Of a stretch of DNA of 64,000 bases, positions 24,660-35,407 are shown piece after piece (the stretch's first letter is position 1; each line of letters starts with the position of its first letter). The stretch lies in contig JAHREC010000009.1 of the NCBI GenBank assembly GCA_020081605.1, forward strand, positions 3,782,001 to 3,846,000, in the 5' to 3' direction. Position numbers and translations under genes: made by a program. The DNA is from Albifimbria verrucaria (Eukaryota > Ascomycota > Sordariomycetes > Hypocreales > Stachybotryaceae). Under the pieces are notes generated by a model that did not search any database, was not told the origin of the DNA, and saw nothing but the letters and a program-made list of their open reading frames with translations.

Positions 24660-27500
24660 TTACATGACGCTACATTCCCCGTCTTGTTTCTCGATCCGAC
24701 TTCGTGAAATACGTTCTCGCTGTCGCGGTCCGCTGCCCTTGCCGGCCCTCTTGAGGTCCTCCAGCCGCTCACGGGCCTTGGGAAAGTCCTGGGCTGCACA
24801 TAGTTAGCATTTTCACTTGCTCATAGATATCAGGCTTCAGCACTCACCAGCTGCTCGCCAGTACCAACGCTTGGCGTCCTCCAAGTTAGGCGCAACACCA
24901 ATGCCGACCTCGGTGAAGTAGCCCATGGCATACTCAGCCTTGGCCAGTCCCGCAACGGCCGCCTTTCGCGCCCAGAGATACGCCTCGGTATCGCTCTGGC
25001 CCAGAACCCCTCGCTTCCTGTAAGGTACCAACCACTCAGTGCCAGCTCGGATTGATGTTCCTCCTGGGTAGCAGCACGAGAGTACCACATGATTGACATT
25101 CTTGGATCGATAGGGCAGCCCATCAGACCATATTCGTACGCACAAGCAAGTCGGAACTGCGAAAACTTGTATCCCAAATCAGCTGCTTGCTGGAACAAAC
25201 TAAAGGCATATGCCTCATCTCGTATGATGACGTCGTTAGGCTGGGCAGATTCGTAAAGTAGACCCAGTTCATGGAGGGCGTGTGGATTCTCAGCATCGGC
25301 TCGCTCAGCCGCTCGTTTAAGCCAGCCAACAGCCTCCCGCGGGTTTCGAGGCTGACCCAGCAGTCCCTTTAGCAGGATCATACCAACCTTGTACATCGCA
25401 GGTGGATCGCCCAGTGTTGCAGCTCTCTTGTACCATTGAATCGCTTTAAGAGGATCTTTGCGCGTACCTCCGCCGTCTTCGTGACCAATCTCACAGCAGA
25501 CGGCGGTCCGGTATGCGGCAGCTGCATGGCCCAGCTTTGCCGCTGACTGATACAGGGTGAAGGCCTCCTTGCTATCGGGCTCAGCACTGAAAAGACCTTT
25601 ACCATGACAATCGGCCATGAAGAACATAGCGTCCATGTTTTGAGCGTTAGATAACTTCTTGAGAATTTTGTGTGCATCAACAAGGTATCGGTCGCGTGCC
25701 CTTGCTTTGGCCTTTGGATCCGGCAAATTGGGAACAAGAGTATCAGATGCTTCAACCAATCTCTTGGCCAATCTCAATGCAGACTCCTGATCGTTGGGGT
25801 TCCCTTGATGACCATCCTTAAATGCTCAAGCTCCTGTGGTGTTACAGGCGGTTCTTTTTGCTTCGGTGGAGGAGCTCGGTTTTGGACTGAAGGAGGAGAA
25901 GGCTGCTGCTGTGGCTGCTGTGGTGGTGGCATCTGCTGTTGGACCGGTGTGAATCCCCTGCTGTTCCTCCATAGTTGCGCACCGGTGGTGGTTTTACATT
26001 CGGGTTTACCATAGGGCTGTTGGACATCAAACCAGCTCGTACAGGTGTTGGATGAGATGGTAGTGCGTCCGGATTTACCGAAAGAGGCGGCTGTCCTGGT
26101 CTCACAAGCTTAGGATTACCTGGAAGTCCCTGTCTACCGCCATTCATGGCAGCAGGAGGAGCACTTGGACCCCGTGGAATGGCATCCGCGTAACCTCCAT
26201 TATATCCTTGGTCATATCCTGGTTGGTAAGGCTGGATCTGAGGCATTGGAGGCACGGATGGAACTTCTCCGGCCATTTCAAAAACTGCGGCTTGGGGTTG
26301 CCGAAGGTTGGGCTGCGATTTCGCATGGTTGAGAGTAGGTGTCTGACGAGGGCCCGGCTGTGGTTGCTGTGGGCCTGGGCGCATCGTATCCTCAAACGAT
26401 CCTCGCCCACGCTGTGGTATGGCGTCAAAGTCAGGGGCACTGGATCGGTTGGGTCCCATGTCCGGCCTATAAGGCTCATGACTCTGTCGTGGATCGTTGC
26501 GGTAGGGTTCGTATGCACCTTCAAACGATGCCGCAGGCTGTTGTTGATATCCATCGTCGTAGCCACCGGCATACTGATCTTGGGGAGGTCCCTGGGGATT
26601 CGGACCATACGATCGCTGCGGAGGAGGTCTATTTCCACTGCCAGTAGATGGCCGTGGCGGAGGTGGCATGTCTCGACCCGCAGGGCCATTATACGCCATC
26701 GTATCCATTCGTTGGGGTGGTGGCATCTGTGGCCTCCCTCGCTGGTCATTCACTGGCATCGTCATGCTACGACCAGGTGGCCCGAACTCATTTCTCGGAG
26801 GCATCCGTTGTTGACCATACCCATCATTGTATTCGTCGTAGCCGCCTGGGCTTTGTCCAGGAGGCGGCCCTCGCCTGGGATCCGGGTAATCTTGGCCGGG
26901 GTAAGGACGTGGAGGAGGTCCCCTACCTTGGTTCATGGGCGGTTGACCGTACGGTCCCTGGCTACGCTGACTCTCGGAACTGGCTCTGCTCGAGGGTCCT
27001 CTGGATCCCTGGGAATTCAAGCTCATTCCCGACATCTGGTCCGTCATTTGACGTTCATCGTAGTCCGGTCTTCGGCCTTGGCCGAGCCCCTGCCTATAAG
27101 GGACTGCACCTAGTGTTAGATGAGATTGATTGTCAGAACGCGTGCGAACCTACCGGAGGGTCGGAATGAGATCCATAAGGTCCTGGTCGAGGACCGCCTC
27201 TTCCAGGTCCAGGTCCCGGCCCTTGAGGATGTCGATGCACAGCATCGCCTCCCCTGCCCGGTCCGGGGCCATATGGATCGCGGGGCGGGGCTTGTCGCCT
27301 GTAGCCTGGATCTTGGTACTGATCGCCATATGCTTGTCCGTAGCCTTCATTGTATCCATCATTAGAGTATCCATCTTGATAATCGTTGTATTGTTGCGGC
27401 GCGCCGTAATCTTGCGGCCCCGGGCCCGGGGTGCGGCTCGAGGGCCTGCAGCGCCACCATAGGGCCGCTGCTGGCCACCGTACGCGGGATTGTAAGCCAT
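24660..27500 (-). CDS. SKT5: Chitin synthase activator, Skt5/Chs4 type, SEL1 repeats and CaaX box (four apparent frameshifts)
   Basis: Homologues bind and localise class IV chitin synthase (Chs3) at growth sites and septa. Exons are 27500-27150, 27109-24848 and 24793-24660, about 916 aa after correction. The first half is a disordered Pro/Gln/Gly/Tyr-rich region (MAYNPAYGGQQRPYGG, many QGPP and PYR motifs). The second half, from VTPQELEHLRMVIKG, carries tandem SEL1-type repeats, for example KEAFTLYQSAAKLGHAAAAY, KAIQWYKRAATLGDPPAMYK and REAVGWLKRAAERADAENPH. A basic tail follows and ends in CSVM, a CaaX motif for farnesylation, a hallmark of Skt5. Single bases are missing near 27442-27444, 25953-25958, 25796-25801 and in the run 25007-25010; adding them brings the coding length to 917 codons exactly. 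Upstream lies a long spacer rich in GGTACC-type palindromes. Confidence 0.88.
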
Positions 27501-30103
27501 ATGGGCTATTCGAGAAGTGTAGACGAGGCCTGCCTACTGAATCCGTTCGAAAATGTCGGCGGGGTGGGAAATGAGGCAAATGGCAACCTGCTGTCGCAAA
27601 TGGAGGGACACAACTCCGCCAGGTAACTAGAGCAGCATTGCCGGGGCAGAATGGGCTTGCGGAGGGGATGTGGTTTTCGTAGAATCCAAGTTGAAAGCTC
27701 GGTTGCTTGCTGATGTTTTGGTTTTACCCCTTTGTGCGCAAAGGCAGCCCGTCGACGTTGATTCAGGACGATCTCAACAAGCGCCCAGCACGAGACATAC
27801 AGCAGATGCGCAGCGGGGGCTGGTTGGATCGAGGTATGCTGGTAAGAGGGAGGCTTGCAGCAATAGGCGCTCGTGGGTTCAGGCACGCCACAAAGGATCA
27901 AGGGGCGAAAGAGTCTTCTTTGTCGGTTCGATCAGAGATTTGCGCGCAGTTTGTGCCGCAGGTGGCGGCAGCTTGAGGAGCAAGGCGGGTTGTGGAAGGT
28001 GGATTAAATTGGATTCGAGGTGTTCTATTATTGCAACAGGTTGACAACCTAAGTCAGGGACGACTCCAATACTGGGTAGTACCAACGGTGGTCTCTGTAC
28101 TGTGCCTACTAGGGATGTAGGTACCACAATGCGCCGCTAAAGTGGTCCAGGTACATCTACCAACCAAAGTACCAGCCAAGGTAATGTGATTACTGGTACG
28201 GCAGCATGTCAGGAGGGGTGCTTAGGGTGGAGGATGGAGGGTCGGTGGGTAAATTTAGTTGGGCGCCGTATCTGTACCAGTACTGGTACCTCCCTGGCCG
28301 AGAACAATAGTGGTGTTTCAAAGTACTCTGCCTTATTCTTCAAGTGCCGGTTTGAATTCCAAGGCTCGGTAGGGTTCAGTCATGCTCCACAGCCGTTTCA
28401 GTACTCCTCTTTGGGATGAATAGCTGTGGGATGTGAGATTGCCCTCATATACAGCAGAGCATGCTCACCCGAAAAATAATATACTGAATGCGATGTGGCG
28501 TGATTTACTTATGAACAAGATGGCTGTTGAAGCCGTTGAGCTGCGCCGAGGCTTGTGATGATTTGTGTTTGGAACAGCCGCTGCATGAAGCAGGTGTTGT
28601 GCCTGAAGATCATTTCCAGCAAGCGAGTCAACCCCAACTGCGGTACAGGTTCCGACGTTGGCGGTTGAAAGGCTTCAACGTAGGTACCTACATGCCTGTA
28701 GCACCTACCTACCGAGAGTATGAAGGTACATCGGTTGAACCTTCTCCAACTCAGGGGTCAGCCTTAATTCTTAGCCGCTCCCTTCACACCAGTCGTCCGA
28801 CTCTGTGGAGGATGTTCTGTAAACTCAATTTCCCTAGGTGCATTGCAAATGCCCTGCGAATCTGCATAACATCGACGTGTCGCTCGTCAATGCCTCATTT
28901 TTCACGAGGCGAGGTTGCTGGATGGCGTCTTTCCGATGAGCGCCAGGGTATTGAAGCTTTAGTAAGTAGCATACCCTTGCAGAACGCTTGCTATTGGCTC
29001 CCGATGCCTGCTTATTTCCAGCATCCTACCCTTCGGGGTTCGGGTAGATGAGTTAACGTTAGGGTCTCCCAGTCTATCCGAGGGATCATTCTCCATGGGA
29101 GATTGTTAGTACTTGAGGCTGCGGAGGTTTGTTTCAAAATCATTCTATGTCAATTTCTGATTACGCCTGCACACTCAGCCCACAATAGCCTGTCGGATAC
29201 AGGATATACTTGTTCATTTCTTGGTCAGTACATGATGAGCGGGCTAGTGTAAATGTCTGATCAGCTGCACAGGATGGTTAGCTCAAGGCTGATACGGCCC
29301 CTGACCTCCATCGGTAAGTCTGGCGAATTATGAGTAAAAGATCATGGCGAGTCTTCAACCCAGATGACATCAAGGATCCCGGACGGGAAAGATGAGCAGG
29401 AACGACGGTACGTCGTTCAAGCTTGCCAAGTACAGTACTTTATGGCCCATGCGGCTGTCTCACATTCGCCCGGCCAGTGAAATAGGTCATGGCATTTGAA
29501 ACAACCTTTCTGCCGGCCATTCATGCGTATGAGTCGGCAAGTAGGCAGGTAGTGCACAACTTATGAATAGCAATAAAATTTAGGTGTGAATCCTCGGGAA
29601 TGGCCTCGCCACTTGCGAAATGTCGTCACATCTAACATGATGCTGTTGTAACTCCGTTGTTGTAACACGTATAGGTTAGTCTCAATAAATTCAAGCATTC
29701 CAAAACCCTTCAATCTTGTACACGCAAATGGCTAAGAATCCGAATGACAGGAGTGTAATGATTTCGAAGAGGCTAAACCCATTTCAAAATACCCTCCTGT
29801 AAAACTTGTATCATTCAGTAACTGGGCTGTCGGAATGGTCTGGAATCTAGTTCATATACTGTTTGTGGTATGTCGTGGGAGGAGAGTGGCATCCCAGCCA
29901 CGTCCATAACCAGCCTCAGCCACACGGAAGCTCCAGACCGCCTTCCCTTTTTATTCTGCCTACAACATTTTGCCATATCCATGACGGGCTTTGAAGAACG
30001 CCAAATAGTCCATCAACGAGACAACCCCATCGAGCCAAACTGATCCGGCCACTACATCTTGCGGCACGCGACTCCGATATAGTATTCTATTAGGGCATTC
30101 ACC
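27501..30103. promoter_or_regulatory. Long spacer with GTACC/TAGGTACCTA palindromes
   Basis: A 2.6 kb region without a supported gene between the divergent SKT5 (-) and CBP4 (+). It contains many short GGTA/TACC palindromic elements, notably GTACCAGTACTGGTAC at 28274-28289 and GTAGGTACCTAC at 28680-28691, with related copies near 28114, 28150 and 28192. Frames such as 28527-29051 overlap these repeats and look accidental. The area probably carries the SKT5 promoter. Confidence 0.4.
28274..28289. repeat. 16-bp perfect palindrome
   Basis: GTACCAGTACTGGTAC is its own reverse complement. A half copy (TACTGGTAC) lies at about 28192. Confidence 0.6.
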
Positions 30104-30579
30104 ATGGCATCCGGCGGCAGAAACTGGCGAGTTTGGGGAAAGCTGATTGGAGCGTACGTAGTCGATCGCAAAGCATCCGAACTGTGAATGCTAACTGCTT
30201 TAATACAGAGGTGCCATACTCAGCATTGGCGGCCCGGCTTTTACGTACTGGTTGACACCTACGGAGGAAGAACTGCGCGCCAAGTACAACCCCGATCTGC
30301 GCAAGAAGAGCATGGACCTGGAGTCGCGAGAGGAGAGGCAACAAGAATTCGATGACTTTGTTACGAGGCTGAAGGAATACTCCAAGTCAGACAAGCCGAG
30401 TTAGTGTCCACGCGCCTTGTGAGCTTGAATATGACTGACCGATTATAGTCTGGATCGTGCTCAAGGAAGAAGAGGAGAGGAAGAAGAAGGCCGGGCTGGC
30501 GGCAGGCAAGGCGATGAAACAAGAGGCCGACGCGCGACGCGAAGAGATGAGGAGAGAGGCGGGTCTCGCCCCGAAATAG
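30104..30579 (+). CDS. CBP4: Cbp4-like mitochondrial complex III assembly factor
   Basis: Cbp4 assists cytochrome b maturation and bc1 complex assembly in the mitochondrial inner membrane. Exons are 30104-30153, 30209-30399 and 30449-30579, giving 123 aa with intact phases and no correction. The protein starts [20 protein letters not shown], has one membrane segment ([15 protein letters not shown]), then the conserved [18 protein letters not shown] and [20 protein letters not shown] followed by SDKPIW. The tail is charged ([20 protein letters not shown]) and ends GLAPK. Length, one transmembrane span and the YNPDL/DEFV-type blocks match the family. It is well isolated, with more than 1 kb on the right before the NAC-beta gene. 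Confidence 0.92.
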
Positions 30580-31619
30580 GGCATTCCTCTTTTGACGCAG
30601 CAGATTGCTTCGAATCTCCGTGTATCTTGTAACATTTATTTGTACAATATGACGATCGCCCGTTCGCATTGGTGGGGGAATACGGCGTTAACAGTTAATA
30701 TGAGAATATAGTAATCTCCAAGGGTTTGGAAGCATCGTCCTGGTCATCAATTGTCCGAAGGATTCGATATGAATAACTAACAAGCTTTGCAGTATGGTCT
30801 TCCAACAAAGTGTAATGCATCTATCTATACTGGCAGTATCATGACGCCACGGGTGGTTCGGAATAGCGAATGCATTACACAGAGGGCTTTGAATATAAAC
30901 AGGAGTGACTTGTCACTGGCATAATACCACCAATATCTACTGTGTCCTCCTTGATGGCTTACTTTGAGTGGTGTATTCACGAATTGATGATGTGGAATGA
31001 TACAGCGAGCATAGCTTACCTAGATACCTGGTAGGCAGATATCGGGTAGGAATTGACCAGCCATATCGGGCACAGAGCCCTTACAAAATGATATATTTAG
31101 TTTCAATGTCTAACCGAGTCCCTTTCGAAGCTTCAAATCAGCTTGGAAGCCTCTTTACCTCCACACCCAGGCGGCATCAATGGAACGGCTCGCTTATATA
31201 TCTGGTCTGCCCTATCCTAAGCTCGGCTCACCACTGACGCATGCTCGATTGGGCAGCTGTGGGTCTTTGGTACCCCGCGGTCCATGGCAGGGTGTAGCAG
31301 CACCAGCAAGCACCCAAGTGAGGGCGGCTCTGCCTCTGAATGGTGGGGATCCAGCCGGCGAAATATATTTTCCACAGGCGAAAACTCTTGGCACGCACAA
31401 AATCTACTTTGAACCATCCATCGTCAGTGTGTGTGGAAGTCGACGGCGAGACCAGCTTGTTAAGCGCATCCGTATTTCTCGGTATGTCACATTGTCGGAA
31501 ACGGCAGATCGGCCTCTTCCCTTTCACCATGTCTTCGTCCCTAAACTACGCGACCAGGCCGGCTGATCGATAGGTGCTCAGTTTTTATTCCTCCGAACCC
31601 CACAAACATCCAGCCCAAC
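30580..31619. promoter_or_regulatory. Intergenic and NAC-beta promoter
   Basis: No gene supported. A CCCTAA box lies at 31539-31544, 76 bp before the NAC-beta ATG; the same hexamer (as TTAGGG) lies about 80 bp before the eL37 ATG. Small frames at 31180-31573 on both strands are interrupted and unrelated to any domain. Confidence 0.4.
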
Positions 31620-32266
31620 ATGGCGGACATCCAGGAGCGCCTCAAGAAGCTTGGCCAGGAGCCCGTATTGGTGGGTTCTATTCAATCGTCTGGAAGTAAT
31701 GTTTGCGTGCTAACCGTCTGTCGCAGGGTACGTCTGACGAGCTCGCGAAGAGAAACCCTCATCGAAAACCCCACGCTAATATAACCCTCTTGATAGTGGC
31801 AAGGGCACTCCCCGTCGCAAGGTCAAGCGCGCACCCGCCCGCTCCGGCGCTGATGACAAGAAGCTCCAGCAGACCCTGAAGAAGCTCAACACCCAGCCCA
31901 TCCAGGCCATCGAGGAGGTCAACATGTTCAAGTCTGACGGCAACGTCATTCACTTCGCTGCCCCCAAGGGTATTTTGTCCCCCGCCCCCGCTGTGTGCGG
32001 CTTATTACAAATGCACCTTGCGCTGACCTGCTACCCAGTCCACGCCGCTGTTCCCTCCAACACCTTCGCCATCTACGGCAACGGTGAGGAGAAGGAGCTG
32101 ACTGAGCTCGTCCCTGGCATCCTGAACCAGCTCGGTCCCGACTCCTGGCTTCCTCCGCAAGCTGGCCGAGAGCTACCAGAACATGCAGAAGGCCGAGAAG
32201 GGCGAGGACGATGACGACATTCCCGACCTGGTTGAGGGCGAGAACTTCGAGAGCAAGGTCGAGTAA
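31620..32266 (+). CDS. EGD1: Nascent polypeptide-associated complex subunit beta (Egd1/BTF3 type)
   Basis: NAC-beta pairs with NAC-alpha on the ribosome exit site and shields nascent chains. Proposed exons are 31620-31670, a single base at 31727, 31797-31969 and 32039-32266, 151 aa after three one-base corrections. The protein reads [32 protein letters not shown], the NAC domain ([56 protein letters not shown]) and an acidic tail ending ENFESKVE. Missing bases lie at about 31653-31656, 32144-32145 and 32152-32153. The codon for the first Gly of GGK is split G|G|T across two introns with a one-nucleotide exon. With that exon the total is exactly 152 codons. The alternative is one long intron plus another missing base at the acceptor. 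Confidence 0.9.
31727..31727 (+). other. Candidate one-nucleotide exon of the NAC-beta gene
   Basis: The base sits between a complete upstream intron (31671-31726: GTGGGT donor, TGCTAAC branch-like site, CGCAG acceptor) and a complete downstream intron (31728-31796: GTACGT donor, CGCTAAT branch-like site, GATAG acceptor). Keeping the G rebuilds the codon GGT in ARIGGKG. Recursive removal of the two introns would give the same mRNA. Confidence 0.55.
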
Positions 32267-32554
32267 GCGTGCCCCTCGGCATCAGGGAGACATGAGCGGC
32301 GGGCGGGCGTACGGTTTGATGGGGAGACCTGGCTGAGGTTCAGCGACTTCGCCAAAAGAATGGCCTCCCGTAGGGTTCAGGCAGTAGGATCCTAGCAAGA
32401 ATCATCGACGTCCACCACTGGCTCACCTGGCGTGTATGTGACAGTCGTGGTTTGCGAAAGCTGTCGTGAGAGATTAAAAAGCGACATGTTGGAGCTGGCC
32501 GGAGTCGATGGGTCTGTACAAAACGGGCAAAGCATCTAGGGAAAATACCAATCT

Positions 32555-33932
32555 CTAAAGATGACACTTTTTGGGGTTACGTTGTGTGGTTGATGCTGAA
32601 ATCCGAGCCCCTTCATTCCTGATCCAGCCCACCAGTGCCTCCTTCCGCACCTCAGCCTTGACAGTCCATCTATCTACAAGTAACGGCCCATCCTTCACCT
32701 CACGGTAGGTTGTGACGTCTAGGTGACGCTGCAACGCCGCCGTAGAATCACCCAGACGAGTTGCAAGCTCGCTGGCTGCCACCCACATTTGTCTTTTGGA
32801 TGTTTGACTGGCCCCTCTGATATCAAATGCCTTGCGTCCCTGCAAGACACCACCAATGAGGGTCTCCTCTACTCCAGATAATGACCAAGCGGTTGCAAGG
32901 TTGCTAGCCGATATACTTGATGAGCGTGCTTGTACAGACCGTTTTGAGTACTTGAACTCAACATCCGAAGCTTCGATCGTGAATGGTTTAAACGCGTAAC
33001 CACCAGGCCATTGCTTTCCGACCAGTGGCTGCATCCTCCCTTCTGCAGAAAATGCCCTCTTGCATCCTGATGCAGAATATTGAGATTGTGGAAGAACAAG
33101 AGTGTCGATGTAGGCATGTGCTGGGTTAATGAAGAGGGATGAAAGGGAGGAGAGCAACGAAGTACATTGCTTTAGTGCGAGCTTATCCGAACATGACTTG
33201 GACAATGTCGGAGGAGCATCACCTCAGGCAGGCTTCCGGCGAACAATACCTAGTTGAGAGAAGTAAGCTCTTCCTGGGAGGGTAGTTGGTGAGTCTGATC
33301 CCTCCGTCTGTGGCTCTACTGCGGGAGCTGTCCAAGGAGTAGCATTATCCTGGGCAGCCATTGTGAGCTCCATACTCGCATCACCGCCTTATGAGTTGTT
33401 AGCTTCCTGTACCATGATGTAAAGAGACAATACACGGGACATACAAGGTGCTTCAGAACAGTACATATGCAACTTGACCCCATCCTGTATCACGAATGGT
33501 GCCGCAACATTAGCTGTATCGCTAGAGTTGGAGGTTTGGGAAGCATCTGCTTTTTGACAAATCCAGATAAACCGTCGGCTTTGCAAAGATTCAAGCACTC
33601 GTCTAAGAGAAACCGATTGAAGGACCGGATTGCTAAGATCTCGGCATGCCAGTCATGTATAGCTACTCCATTGGACTCAGGTAGTTTTGCAAATGGGAGA
33701 CATTTCATGCCAGTTCTACAATACTACTAAGAAACCATAAAATCCATAGCTTGTGAACAGGAGCTTACGCCAGAGCCAAACAGGTCATTTCACCATCCTT
33801 TTCGGCAACGATACCACTGAGAGGAACCCATTCATGGTGCCCGTTGTTCCGAACCAACGGCTTCCGTTTCTGTGGCAGCGTCTCGAACTGAGTCAAGACA
33901 GCACGGGCAATTGAATTTGCTCTAGTCGTCAT
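32555..33932 (-). CDS. TAD1: tRNA-specific adenosine deaminase 1 (one frameshift and one in-frame TGA)
   Basis: Tad1 deaminates A37 next to the anticodon of tRNA-Ala to inosine. Exons are 33932-33769, 33715-33445 and 33387-32555, 422 codons. The deaminase zinc site is visible as HDWHAEILAIRSFNRFLL (HAE with the catalytic Glu) and SEAPCGDASMEL (PCGD). Later GDAPPTLSKSCSDKLALKQC carries the SCSDK block typical of the ADAR/Tad1 deaminase domain. One base is missing near the TTTTT run at 33551-33555. Separately, an in-frame TGA at 33224-33226 interrupts the protein exactly between VRRKPA and GDAPPT; family members have Arg near this site, so CGA to TGA or AGA to TGA is suspected. If real, the protein would lose its second half and be inactive. 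The gene diverges from RPL24 across a 386-bp shared promoter. Confidence 0.85.
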
Positions 33933-34318
33933 CTAGAAAGTACTATCATGCATAGCGTATCTGTACACAGCAGGATGCCGTAGGAGCTTTTGTCCGCGGA
34001 TTGCTGAACCAGGAATATCGCCTACAATGTGATTGGTGATGAAAGTGGTGCTGTTAACAAGCCAATCAGGCAATTACCTAAATCGAAGAAGTGCTTTCGA
34101 TTTGGAGGTCCAAGTGGAGCCCCATCGCAGCAGTGGGTTCACGTGATGAGTCACATCACGTGCTAACACTTGGTCGCTCCTGCCCTAGGATTTGCTTAGT
34201 CATTTTACCACACAGCACCAATTCGAGAAATTGAACGTCACGACACCAACTTTTGCCATCGCCAAATCCACGGTCCACCAACAACACCTTGTCGCCATAA
34301 ACCCGACAACGCGACAAG
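33933..34318. promoter_or_regulatory. Shared divergent promoter of TAD1 and RPL24
   Basis: A 386-bp region between two divergent start codons. It contains the palindromic element at 34140-34162 and a CCCTAG box at 34183-34188. A pyrimidine-rich leader precedes the RPL24 ATG. Confidence 0.6.
34140..34162. promoter_or_regulatory. Inverted CACGTG pair around TGAGTCA
   Basis: Two nine-base arms, CACGTGATG and CATCACGTG, are perfect reverse complements separated by AGTCA. The left arm and spacer together create TGAGTCA, the AP-1/Gcn4 core, flanked by two E-boxes (Cbf1/bHLH core). It lies 157 bp upstream of the RPL24 ATG and 208 bp from the TAD1 ATG. Confidence 0.6.
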
Positions 34319-35035
34319 ATGCGTACCTACGACGACACATTCTCCGGTCAGAGAATCTACCCTGGCAAGGTATGCACTGTCCCAGATGTTCTCGTGCCAT
34401 TCGATCGACCGGCGATGTTGGAGTTTTCGGGCTGAAGAGGAGGGATCATGATTGGCCTTGGCTTTGAGAAAGACTTTGAAGATGGATGACTGACTGGACT
34501 TTGATAACAGGGTAAGCTCTTTGTCCGTGGTGACAGCAAGGTCTTCCGCTTCCAGAAGGGCAAGTCGGAGTCTCTGTTCCTGCAACGAAAGAACCCCGCC
34601 GCATCTCCTGGACCGTCCTTTACCGACGACAGCACCGCAAGGGTATCTCCGAGGTACGAACGATTCCCCTCCCCGAGAAGCGATCGCTTCATGTGCAATT
34701 GCATTGCCGTGGTGTGATTTTGAAGACCAGGACTAATACCCTGTACAGGAAGTCGCCAAGAAGCGCACTCGCCGTACCGTCAAGGCCCAGCGTGCCATCG
34801 TCGGTGCCTCCTCGATGTGATCAAGGAGCGTCGCTCGATGCGACCTGAGGCCCGCAGCGCCGCTCGTGCTGAGGCCATCAAGGAGAGCAAGGAGAAGAAG
34901 CAGGCTGCCCAGGCTGCCAAGAAGGCCGAGAAGGCCAAGAACGCCGCCCTGGCTTCCAAGGGCCAGACTGTGCGCAATGTTAGCAAGCAGGGCGCCAAGG
35001 GTGCTCAGGTGAAGGTCCAGGCTCGAACTCGTTAA
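34319..35035 (+). CDS. RPL24: 60S ribosomal protein eL24 (two apparent frameshifts)
   Basis: eL24 is a late-joining large-subunit protein forming an intersubunit bridge. Exons are 34319-34369, 34511-34653 and 34749-35035, 160 aa after correction. Visible: MRTYDDTFSGQRIYPGKGKL, FVRGDSKVFRFQKGKSESLF, RKNPRRISWTVLYRRQHRKG, EVAKKRTRRTVKAQRAIVGA and an Ala/Lys-rich helical tail (EKKQAAQAAKKAEKAKNAAL) ending VKVQARTR. One C is missing in the CCCC run at 34594-34597 and one near 34807-34811. Because an inactive sole eL24 gene would be lethal or nearly so, these are the clearest evidence that the frameshifts in this window are assembly errors. The spacing of introns is typical for fungal ribosomal protein genes, with the first intron near the N-terminus. 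Confidence 0.95.
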
Positions 35036-35407
35036 AATGGGTGGTTGATGCGAGGGACAATTGCGGGAGATGGAGTCTGTGGTTCTTGTGTCTTTCCGGC
35101 CGGTTCATTCTCAACATCGGGTGCATGGAATGCCATAGGGAACATTGGTAGTTAAGCAAATGACATACCGATGTAATGGTCAAAAAAGAAATTTACAAAG
35201 ATGATGACTCTACGCTGACGGCTATTCAACTCGAGTGTCTCCAATTACGGTGCTATGGGATGGGCCTGCGAGCGAGAAGTGTGGGCAAGCTTTATCAACG
35301 CACAGCCATCATGTATATCGAGCCTTTCATAACCAACGGTGAGTTCAGAAAGCAATGTCTATTTCTATTTCATTGTGTCTGGATATCTATTTTCGCGGGA
35401 TAGCTCC

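Noticed and set aside
33224..33226. TGA in TAD1 as a repeat-induced point mutation
   Set aside because: The implied change (CGA or AGA to TGA) is not in a CA dinucleotide, and there is no sign of a repeat here, so RIP is not supported for this codon.
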